Positions 26,677 to 33,724 of a stretch of DNA of 64,000 nucleotides are shown piece by piece. Positions within the stretch are counted from its first letter, which is position 1; each line of letters opens with the position of its first letter. This DNA is from JAFGAS01 sp963809875 (lineage in GTDB: Bacteria > Desulfobacterota > Zymogenia > Zymogenales > Zymogenaceae), in the NCBI GenBank assembly GCA_963809875.1, contig CAWELC010000006.1, positions 372,001 to 436,000 of the forward strand. The letters run 5' to 3'. Both the position numbers and the translations under genes were made by a program. The notes beneath the pieces are model-generated. The model was not told the DNA's origin and did no database searches. It saw only the letters and a list, made by a program, of their open reading frames with translations.

Positions 26677-27117
26677 TTACCTCTTCAGCACTTTGTTGAA
26701 AAAGAAGACATACGCGCCCAGGCGCGTGTAGTCCGCAGGGCCCGAGAACCTGAGCGCCGTCATGCCCGTCGAGCTGTCGATCGTACCCGAGCCGATCCTG
26801 CCGATCGTCCAGCCCGAGGCGTCCTCGACGCTGCCGTTGTCCCGGATGCTGCCGATGGTCCATCCGGACGCATCCTCGACGGCGCCGTTGTCGCGGACTC
26901 GGCCGATCGTCCAGCCGGAGGCGTCCTCGACGCTGCCGTTGTCCCGGATGCGGCCGATCGTCCAGCCCGACGCATCCTCCACGTCGCCGTTGTCCCGGAT
27001 CTTTCCGATGGTCCATCCCGTTGCGTCCTCGATAGTGATGTCGGACTGCGCCTGCGCCGGCAGGGCCGCCGCGGCCAGCATGATGGCAAAGACAACGAAG
27101 AGAGTGCTTCTTTTCAT
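26677..27117 (-). CDS. Secreted 5-fold beta-flower repeat protein
   Basis: 146 aa with a signal peptide ending LPAQAQ. Residues about 29-113 are five tandem 17-residue repeats close to VEDASGWTIGRIRDNGS, also visible as a 51-base DNA repeat (26788-27042). This pattern matches the small 5-fold beta-flower proteins described from structural genomics, in which each repeat forms one blade. The function is unknown. Its stop lies 108 bases from the hydrolase start, and its ATG is two bases after the stop of the lipid kinase gene, so the two form an operon. Confidence 0.8.
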   Translation of the reverse strand: MKRSTLFVVFAIMLAAAALPAQAQSDITIEDATGWTIGKIRDNGDVEDASGWTIGRIRDNGSVEDASGWTIGRVRDNGAVEDASGWTIGSIRDNGSVEDASGWTIGRIGSGTIDSSTGMTALRFSGPADYTRLGAYVFFFNKVLKR

Positions 27118-27119
27118 GG

Positions 27120-28130
27120 TTAGAGCCCCCAGAAGGCGACGATGGTAACGGTAAAGTCCGAGACGGTAAAGTCGACCGAGCGGGTGTAGCCCATCGGGTC
27201 CCCCCCGATCTCGATCGGCTGGTCCTGGGCCGAGGTGATCCGTATCCCGTCGGCCAGGTAGTCGATGATGTCGCTGCTGAAATAGGTCCCCTTCCAGATC
27301 TTGTGAAGGTGGCGCACGGCGTCCCCCGTGTCGAGGTTCACGATCCTCAGGTGCATCGTCCCCGGCACCTTGGCCGCATACGGAAAGACGCGCATCTTGT
27401 AGCCGAAAAAGGGGATCGTGCCGGCGGCGACGATGGAGGCCGGCCCGTGGTAGATGATCGTGTTGTGCCGGTCGGTGATGGGAAAATAGTTTCCGTGCCG
27501 GTCGGGCTTGTAGAGCCGCGATCCGGTGAACGTCACCTCCACCTCGGGGATGTTTGCCCCCTCCACGAACTTGGGGATGGTCTTGGTGGCGGCGGCCACG
27601 AAGTAGCCGAAGAGGTTTCTCATGACCGGGGCCAGCGGGGAATGCCGGTATTCCTTATTGAGGTCATAATAGTCGTTGAGGATGTGGGCGTCCCAGCCCA
27701 TCCCCGCGAAGGGGCACAACAGGCCCCCCACGTCGATGAGGCAGCTGGGGGCGTTGAAGAAATACCCTCCCTTTACTACGTGGGCCAGCTGCCCGAGCCC
27801 CCCCTTCACCCCCACCGCGTAGGTCCAGGCGTTGCCGGTCCCCAGCTTCAGGATGCCGATGGGCGGCACGGGCCAACGCGCTCCCGAGCGCACGACGTCG
27901 CGGATCGCCGAGATCGTGGTGACGATCGTCCCGTCGCCCCCGCCGGCAAAGATCACGTCAAAGCCGCCCGCCAGGATCTCGCTCACCGCGTCCCGCGCCT
28001 CGGCCAGCGAGCCGGTGGCCCAGATCTGGTTTCTGGGGATGATCCGTGCGACGTCGTCGATGAGGGAGTTGGTGAACCGGCGCGCGTTCCTGTTGAGGAG
28101 GACGGCGACGTTGCGAGTGCCTGAAGCCAT
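27120..28130 (-). CDS. Diacylglycerol/sphingosine kinase-family lipid kinase
   Basis: 336 aa with the DAGK catalytic domain: an N-terminal VLLNRNARRF phosphate-binding start, the nucleotide motif FAGGGDGTIVTT at about residue 63, and PIGILKLGTGNAW, the substrate-side motif. Related proteins phosphorylate diacylglycerol or similar lipids at the inner membrane face. The C-terminal part is longer than in DgkB and contains an unassigned beta-rich domain. It is first in an operon with the beta-flower protein. No other lipid gene is adjacent. Confidence 0.85.
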   Translation of the reverse strand: MASGTRNVAVLLNRNARRFTNSLIDDVARIIPRNQIWATGSLAEARDAVSEILAGGFDVIFAGGGDGTIVTTISAIRDVVRSGARWPVPPIGILKLGTGNAWTYAVGVKGGLGQLAHVVKGGYFFNAPSCLIDVGGLLCPFAGMGWDAHILNDYYDLNKEYRHSPLAPVMRNLFGYFVAAATKTIPKFVEGANIPEVEVTFTGSRLYKPDRHGNYFPITDRHNTIIYHGPASIVAAGTIPFFGYKMRVFPYAAKVPGTMHLRIVNLDTGDAVRHLHKIWKGTYFSSDIIDYLADGIRITSAQDQPIEIGGDPMGYTRSVDFTVSDFTVTIVAFWGL

Positions 28131-28227
28131 ATTTTAGAGAAGCCCCCTGGGATGCTTTTTGCCGCCGGCGGCCCCGGCAAGCCCTGAAATGGTAGGCGTT
28201 TTTTTATTCCATGTCAAACTAAAAATC

Positions 28228-28256
28228 TTGACTGCCTTTTTTGGGGGGTATATGAT
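28228..28256 (+). promoter_or_regulatory. Sigma-70-like promoter for the nitrilase gene
   Basis: TTGACT (28228-28233), 17-base spacer, TATGAT (28251-28256). The -10 hexamer overlaps an in-frame ATG at 28252, which makes that ATG an unlikely start. Confidence 0.6.
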
Positions 28257-28302
28257 ACCGGGTAATGATAACCACGCAGGGCGGTGCGCTACGGAACAGC
28301 GG

Positions 28303-29127
28303 GTGAAAATCGCCGGGATCCAGTTTGCCATCACCGATGCCGTCGAGCGCAACGTCGCTCGCGCAAAAGAGCTGCTGTCCCTTTCTCACGAACAGGGAGC
28401 GCAGCTCGTCTCGTTTTCAGAGCTCTTCAGCGTCCCGTGGTTTCCCCACCGCCCCAAGGCGGACCCCGCCCCCTTCGCCCAGACGATCCCCGGTCCGCTC
28501 ACGGATGAGTTTTCAAGGCTCGCCGCAGACCTTGACATGGTTATCGTGGTGCCGCTGTGCGAGCGGAAGGGTGCCCGGTACTTCAACTCGGCGGCGGTTA
28601 TCGACGCCGGCGGCGCGCTCCTGGGGACCTACCGTAAGGTGCATGTCCCGCAAATTCCCCTCTGGCACGAGAAGGACTGCTTCGCGCCGGGGGACCGGGG
28701 CCTGCCGGTCTTCAGGACCAAATACCTCACCCTTGGTGTCCAGATCTGCTGGGACGTTTTCTTCCCCGAGGGGAGCCGGGCGCTGGGGTTGGCGGGGGCC
28801 GAGCTCATCGTTTGCCCCACGGCCGCGGCCATGAAGACCCACGAGCGCTGGCAGACGGCCATCGCGGCAAATTCCATCGCCAACGGCGTCTTCTCGCTTC
28901 GGGTCAACCGGACGGGCAGCGAACAGAGCCAGGACTTTTACGGCGAGACTTTCGCCACCAACCCGGACGGGGAGCTCATCGACGAGCCGGCCGGCATGAA
29001 CGACTCGGTGTCGCTCTTCGACATAGACCTTGCCGAGGTGCAGAGGGCGAGGTCCCTGTGGCCGTTTTTCACCGACCGGCGTCCCGACGTGTACCGCCGG
29101 GAGACGGCCGGCAAAGGCAAGCGGTAG
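28303..29127 (+). CDS. Carbon-nitrogen hydrolase (nitrilase superfamily)
   Basis: Amidase or nitrilase with the Glu-Lys-Cys triad: E40 in FSELF, K112 in YRKVHVP and C149 in QICWDVFFPE. I take GTG at 28303 (product starts MKIAGIQF, the usual family beginning, 274 aa) over ATG at 28252, which sits in the promoter. The sequence LWHEKDCFAPGD and MKTHERWQTAIAANSIANG are as in N-carbamoylputrescine amidase-like members, but the substrate is not certain. It is a single gene between divergent and unrelated neighbours. Confidence 0.87.
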   Translation: MKIAGIQFAITDAVERNVARAKELLSLSHEQGAQLVSFSELFSVPWFPHRPKADPAPFAQTIPGPLTDEFSRLAADLDMVIVVPLCERKGARYFNSAAVIDAGGALLGTYRKVHVPQIPLWHEKDCFAPGDRGLPVFRTKYLTLGVQICWDVFFPEGSRALGLAGAELIVCPTAAAMKTHERWQTAIAANSIANGVFSLRVNRTGSEQSQDFYGETFATNPDGELIDEPAGMNDSVSLFDIDLAEVQRARSLWPFFTDRRPDVYRRETAGKGKR

Positions 29128-29166
29128 GTGGACACGGGTAATGTATCGTTTCGGGAGATAACTCGT

Positions 29167-29195
29167 TTGCATCCCCCGGGATTGTCTGGTATAAT
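29167..29195 (+). promoter_or_regulatory. Promoter and structured leader before the argS pair
   Basis: TTGCAT (29167-29172), 17-base spacer, TATAAT (29190-29195). Two hairpins follow before the first gene: GGAATGC/GCATTCC (29205-29222) and CGGCCGGA/TCCGGCCG (29236-29258). No T-box sequence was recognised. Confidence 0.5.
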
Positions 29196-29354
29196 AATAA
29201 AAGGGGAATGCTCGGGCATTCCTCTATAGGAATATCGGCCGGAAGCAACTCCGGCCGGAGAGTCAACAGATCGCCGTCCCGGCCGCCGTGAAGGCCCGGG
29301 GATACGGCGTCATAGATAGAAGGATACACTTACCCAGAAAAGGGAGGGTTCCCA

Positions 29355-29564
29355 ATGACATTGGAAAAGAAACTCTGTGCCGTATGCGCATGGAGGAGAA
29401 ACTGCCAAAAGAAATTCTCAAGCTCATCCGGGGTATCGGGGGCCCTGTACTGTTCGGATTTCACCAAGGATCTTTCCATCAAGGATGAGCCGCTGGACCG
29501 AGCTTTCGACGAGAAGATGAAGGAAGCCGAGATGAAGAAAAAAGACAAATACTGGAAGTGGTAA
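29355..29564 (+). CDS. Small cysteine-containing protein upstream of argS
   Basis: 69 aa. The N-terminus has CAVCAWRRNC and a fourth cysteine in YCSDFTKDLSI, a spacing suited to zinc or an iron-sulfur centre; the C-terminus is strongly charged (EKMKEAEMKKKDKYWKW) and probably helical. GGGAGGG precedes the ATG. It ends 15 bases before argS and is probably co-transcribed. Similar small proteins next to argS are familiar from deltaproteobacteria, from memory; the function is unknown. Confidence 0.65.
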   Translation: MTLEKKLCAVCAWRRNCQKKFSSSSGVSGALYCSDFTKDLSIKDEPLDRAFDEKMKEAEMKKKDKYWKW

Positions 29565-29579
29565 CGGGAGCGGCTCATA

Positions 29580-31269
29580 TTGGTAAAGGAAAATCTTCGC
29601 GAGATTATCTCCGGTTCTCTGCGTAAACTCAAGGAAAGCGGTTTTATTTCAACGGATCCCCTCCCTGTCGCCCAGATAGAGACTCCCAAGGATCCCCGCC
29701 ACGGCGATTTTGCCACCAACATCGCCATGATCCTGGCATCCGCCGAAAAGAAAAACCCACGGCAGCTGGCCGAGCAGATCGTGGACGCCATGACTCAAAA
29801 CGGGCGCGCCACCGGGGAAGGGCTTATTAAGAGCCTGGACGTGGCCGGGCCGGGCTTCATCAACATCACCCTGACGGAGGATTTCTGGCGCGGTATCGTC
29901 GGCCGGGTCCACGCCGAAGGAGAGGCCTACGGCAACGTCGATCTCGGGCGGGGCAGGCGCGTTCAGATCGAGTTCGTCAGCGCTAACCCGACGGGGCCGC
30001 TGCACGTGGGCCACGCCCGCGGAGGTGTCGTCGGCGACGCGATGGCCTCTATCCTTTCTGCCGCCGGATACGAGGTGAAGCGGGAATATTACATCAACGA
30101 CGCGGGCTCCCAGGTCGAAAACCTCGGCAAGAGCGTCTTTGCCCGCTATCAGGAACTTTTCGGCCGGAGCAGTTGTCTTTGAAGATAACTACTATCAGGG
30201 CGACTACGTCAAAGACATCGCCCGGAGGATCAGGGAGACCGAAGGGGATCGGCTCCTCTCGATACCGGCCGGGGAAGCGGTCGCTCTCTGCAAAGACGCC
30301 GCCTGCCGGGAGGTCCTCGACCAGATAAGGAAGGACCTTTCGGACTTCGGGATCGTCTATGACGAATGGTTTTCCGAAAAGAGCCTCTATGACGAGGGGC
30401 TCGTGGACAAATATATCGAGGAGTTCAAACAGCGCCGGCTGATCTACGAGAAGGAGGGGGCGCTCTGGTTTGACACCATCGACTACGGCGACGACAAGGA
30501 CCGGGTCGTCATCAAGAGCGACAAGGAGCCGACGTACTTCGCCTCCGACATCGCCTATCACTGGGACAAGTTCCATCGGCGCGGGTTTGATATCGTCATC
30601 AACGTCTGGGGCGCCGATCACCACGGCTACGTCGTCAGGATGAAGGCGGCGGTCAAGGCGATGGGCATCGCGCCCGAAAACCTCATCCTGCTGTTGGTTC
30701 AGCTGGTCAGCCTGGTGAGGGGGGGAGTGCCCGTAACGATGTCCAAGAGGGCCGGTGAGTTCGTGACGATCAGGGACGTCATGGACGAGGTGGGCAAGGA
30801 CGCCATGCGCTGGTTCATGCTCATGCGCAGCTACGACTCTCACCTCGACTTCGACCTGGACCTGGCCACGAAGCAGTCCCAGGAAAACCCGGTCTACTAC
30901 GTGCAGTACGCCCACGCCCGGATCTGCTCCATCATACGGCAGGCCCAGGAGGCCGGGCTCGGTCCGGTCTCCGACCCCGCCGTTGCCGACCTCTCCCGGC
31001 TGGTGCTGCCGGAGGAGCTCACCCTGATGAAGATAGTGGCGCGGTTCCCGGACGTGATCTCAGACGCCGCCCGGGAGATGGAGCCTCACCGGGTCATCTT
31101 CTATGTATTTGAGCTTGCCTCCGAGTTCCACAGCTACTACAATCATCACCGGGTGATCACGGAGGACCGTCCACTGAGTGTCGCCCGCCTGGTCCTGATG
31201 GCCGCGGTCGGTATCGTTATCAGGAGAGCGCTCGTCCTCGTGGGAGTATCCGCCCCCGAGCGGATGTAA
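29580..31269 (+). CDS. argS: Arginyl-tRNA synthetase (frameshifted)
   Basis: Class I synthetase charging tRNA-Arg. TTG start at 29580 with GGGAG ten bases before. Residues 1-100 are the Arg N-terminal additional domain; the HIGH-type motif is HVGH at 142-145; VWGADHHGY, the KMSK-type motif TMSKR (about 385) and the helical anticodon-binding domain near ENPVYYVQYAHAR follow. One extra base, probably the A at 30168, shifts the frame after YQELFGR; correction gives 562 aa, the usual length. As an essential enzyme, a true inactivation is improbable, which supports sequencing error. Confidence 0.93.
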
Positions 31270-31314
31270 CGGCACGCAGACGTATTTATTTCATGGGTTA
31301 AAAGGGGGTATGAC

Positions 31315-31987
31315 ATGAAGGGAAGAGATATGAAATACTTCACCGATGATGACGACGAGAGAAAGGTACGGGACTATCGTAAGGCCAAGGAATCGTACGA
31401 GTTCGCGCTGGAGCCGCGCCACGTGGCGCTGCTGGTGGTGGTTGGCGTCATCGTCGGGGTGCTGGTATTTTCGGTCGGCTATATCACCGGCAAGTCCCAG
31501 GCCCTCAAAGGTATAGAGACGGCAAAGCTCCCCGGCGAGGAGACGGGCCTCGTCCCGACTCCCTCGGGCGACACGGACAAGGTGTCGGAAGGCGGAAAAG
31601 CCGGACGTCAATTTTTACGACACGCTCGGCGGGGGAGAGGTGAAGACCGAGGAGCTGGGCTCCTACACCCCGCCCGGCACGGCGCCGGAGACCACAAAAC
31701 CGCCGACGGACGTCGCCACCGGACCCAAACCCTCCGACAAGACGGAGGCAGCCCTTTACTTCATCCAGATGATCACCACCAAGGACAAGAAGAAGGCCGA
31801 CGCCCTGGTCTCGTCGCTCAAGACAGACGGCTATCCCGCCTACTCAAAGGACCTCGGGGATGGGACCACCCGGGTGGGGATCAAGTGGTACAAGACCAAG
31901 GACGAGGCCGAAAAGACCCTGAAGGCGATCACGGCCAAGGAGAAATACAAGAGCTATAAACCGGAGATCGGGACGGGCTGGCCCTAA
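31315..31987 (+). CDS. SPOR-domain inner-membrane protein (frameshifted)
   Basis: 223 aa after correction. A charged cytoplasmic start (YFTDDDDERKVRDYRKAKES) is followed by one transmembrane helix at about residues 37-58, a proline/threonine-rich linker, and a C-terminal SPOR domain of about 75 residues beginning YFIQMITTKDKKKADALV, which binds denuded peptidoglycan at division sites. ATG at 31315 follows GGGGG. One extra G near 31591 shifts the frame inside the linker. It lies 45 bases after argS and may share its transcript; the family A hairpin follows. Confidence 0.82.
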
Positions 31988-31992
31988 AGTCA

Positions 31993-32016
31993 CCCCGCGA
32001 AGCAGGCTTCGCGGGG
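31993..32016. repeat. CCCC...GGGG hairpin (family A)
   Basis: CCCCGCGAAG, loop CAGG, CTTCGCGGGG, with CA before and GCCCC after, just past the SPOR gene. Arms differ from the copy at 25217 at matched positions, and pairing is preserved. Confidence 0.65.
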
Positions 32017-32212
32017 GCCCCGACAGGAGAACACGAACGGCCGATTTGTAGCGTAGCCGCTTAGCACTATGGCGTCTATCATGCTCTGCTGGGGTAGCAC
32101 GCAACCCACTAAAACTGCTCTTTCCGTGGGGCCGGTTGGCAGAGAGAAAGAAAAGCAACAGCGAATTATCGGTCCGGTCGTGATTTCTTCGGGGTCACGA
32201 TACCAACCGCAG

Positions 32213-32232
32213 GGGCGGCATATATGCCGCCC
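32213..32232. repeat. Palindromic repeat, family B copy 7
   Basis: GGGCGGCATATATGCCGCCC preceded by AACCGCAG. The rest of the 302-base gap from 31988 to 32289 holds only this and the hairpin at 31993; no gene is seen. Confidence 0.75.
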
Positions 32233-32289
32233 GGAAGATAACGACATTTTACGCGGCCGCAACAAGGAAAACCGAATCGATGCCCAGCT

Positions 32290-32487
32290 GTGACCATCAA
32301 CGTCGAGATATGCAAGGGCTGTGAGCTCTGCGTGGAGGCGTGTCCAAAAAAGATCATCATCATCGGAGGCACGCCCAACGGCCAGGGCTACTTCACGGCA
32401 GTCTGGGAGGACGACGGCAAGAAATGCACCGGGTGCGCCCTCTGCGCCGAGATGTGCCCCGATATCGCCATTGAGGTGTTCAAGTGA
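32290..32487 (+). CDS. 2x[4Fe-4S] ferredoxin, KorD-like subunit
   Basis: 65 aa with CKGCELCVEACP and CTGCALCAEMCP, the two-cluster pattern of the delta subunit of 2-oxoacid:ferredoxin oxidoreductases. GTG start at 32290. Its stop overlaps the GTG start of the alpha-subunit gene (GTGA), so the two products are coupled. Expected role: carry electrons from the oxidoreductase to soluble ferredoxin. Confidence 0.88.
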   Translation: MTINVEICKGCELCVEACPKKIIIIGGTPNGQGYFTAVWEDDGKKCTGCALCAEMCPDIAIEVFK

Positions 32488-33572
32488 CCGATACCCATTC
32501 CCCGGCACCTGAGGGCAGAAGGGAGCTCATCAAGGGCAACGAGGCCATCGCCATGGGCGCGCTGGACGCGGGGCTGAAGTTTTATTTCGGCTACCCCATC
32601 ACTCCCCAGAACGACATACCCGAGTATCTCTCGTTTCACCTGCCCAAGGCCGGCGGCGCCTTCATCCAGGCCGAGAGCGAGATCGCCTCGATCAATATGG
32701 TGTTGGGGGCCGCCGCCACCGGCAAGCGCGCCATGACCTCCTCGTCGAGCCCCGGCATCTCGCTCATGCAGGAGGGGATATCCTATATGGCCGGAAGCGA
32801 GATTCCCGGCGTGATCGTCAATATTTCCCGCAGCGGCCCGGGGCTGGGCGGCATCTCACCCTCCCAGGGCGACTATTTTCAGGCGACCCGCGGCGGCGGT
32901 CACGGCGACTACCGGACGCTGGTGCTTGCGCCCAACTCCGTTCAGGAGCTCTACGACCTGACGATCACCGGCTTTGATCTTGCCGACACCTATCGAAACC
33001 CGGTCATGATCCTGGGCGATTCGATCCTCGGCCAGATAAAGGAGCCGATGGTCCGCCATAAGAACATCCCGCCGCCTCCCGCGAAACCCTGGGCGCTCAC
33101 CGGGGCCGACGGCCGCCCACCCCAGCTCCTCAAGTCGCTCTACCTGGCCGAGGGGGAGCTGACGGTCCACAACTGGAAGCTCAAGGAGAAATACGACTCG
33201 ATGGCAAAGGACGCCCGGTTCGAGACCTATCTTGTCGACGACGCCGAGCTGATCGTCTCGGCGTTCGGCTCGGTCTCCCGCATCGTGCGCACCTCCATCG
33301 ACCGGGTGAGGCAAAAAGGGATGAAGGTGGGCCTCTTTCGCCCGATCACGCTGTTTCCGTATCCCCAGGCCCCGTTGTGGGAGCTCTCGCGCCGCGTCAA
33401 GGAGTTCTTCGTGGTGGAGCTCAACACGGGCCAGATGGTGGAGGACGTGAAACTCTCGGTCATGGGGGACGCGCGCGTCGACTTCTTCGGCAACCCCCCC
33501 GGCTCGATCCCGTCGCCGGCGCAGCTGGAAGCGCTCATCGAACAGCGGTACAAGAAAATCGGGACCTCATAG
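32484..33572 (+). CDS. 2-oxoacid:ferredoxin oxidoreductase alpha subunit (KorA/VorB-like)
   Basis: 362 aa. Contains GNEAIAMGALDAGLKFYFGYPITPQ, the pyrimidine-binding start of the alpha subunit, then AESEIASINMVLGAAATGKRAMTSSSSPG and SRSGPGLGG. The enzyme oxidatively decarboxylates 2-oxoacids such as 2-oxoglutarate or branched-chain acids to acyl-CoA, reducing ferredoxin. The thiamine-diphosphate (beta) and gamma subunit genes that normally follow are missing; instead a strong terminator comes 19 bases later. Partner subunits must be elsewhere, or this pair is a relic. Confidence 0.9.
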   Translation: MTDTHSPAPEGRRELIKGNEAIAMGALDAGLKFYFGYPITPQNDIPEYLSFHLPKAGGAFIQAESEIASINMVLGAAATGKRAMTSSSSPGISLMQEGISYMAGSEIPGVIVNISRSGPGLGGISPSQGDYFQATRGGGHGDYRTLVLAPNSVQELYDLTITGFDLADTYRNPVMILGDSILGQIKEPMVRHKNIPPPPAKPWALTGADGRPPQLLKSLYLAEGELTVHNWKLKEKYDSMAKDARFETYLVDDAELIVSAFGSVSRIVRTSIDRVRQKGMKVGLFRPITLFPYPQAPLWELSRRVKEFFVVELNTGQMVEDVKLSVMGDARVDFFGNPPGSIPSPAQLEALIEQRYKKIGTS

Positions 33573-33590
33573 GGTCCCGGCAAGACAAAA

Positions 33591-33616
33591 ACCCGGCCTG
33601 AGCCGGGTTTTTTTTG
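33591..33616 (+). terminator. Strong intrinsic terminator
   Basis: CCCGGC, loop CTGA, GCCGGG, then eight T residues. Ends the ferredoxin/KorA operon. Confidence 0.85.
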
Positions 33617-33657
33617 TGCCGAAACCGTCCGCCCGTCGAACGCGCCCCCGCATTCAG

Positions 33658-33686
33658 TTGACTAATCAATCGGCTCGATTTACAAT
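33658..33686 (+). promoter_or_regulatory. Sigma-70-like promoter for the tandem CoA hydrolase-GNAT genes
   Basis: TTGACT (33658-33663), 17-base spacer, TACAAT (33681-33686), 38 bases before the first ATG. Both hexamers differ from consensus at one position. Confidence 0.65.
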
Positions 33687-33724
33687 AGTACCATCCACTG
33701 ATTTCCGATAATGGAGCATACGCC

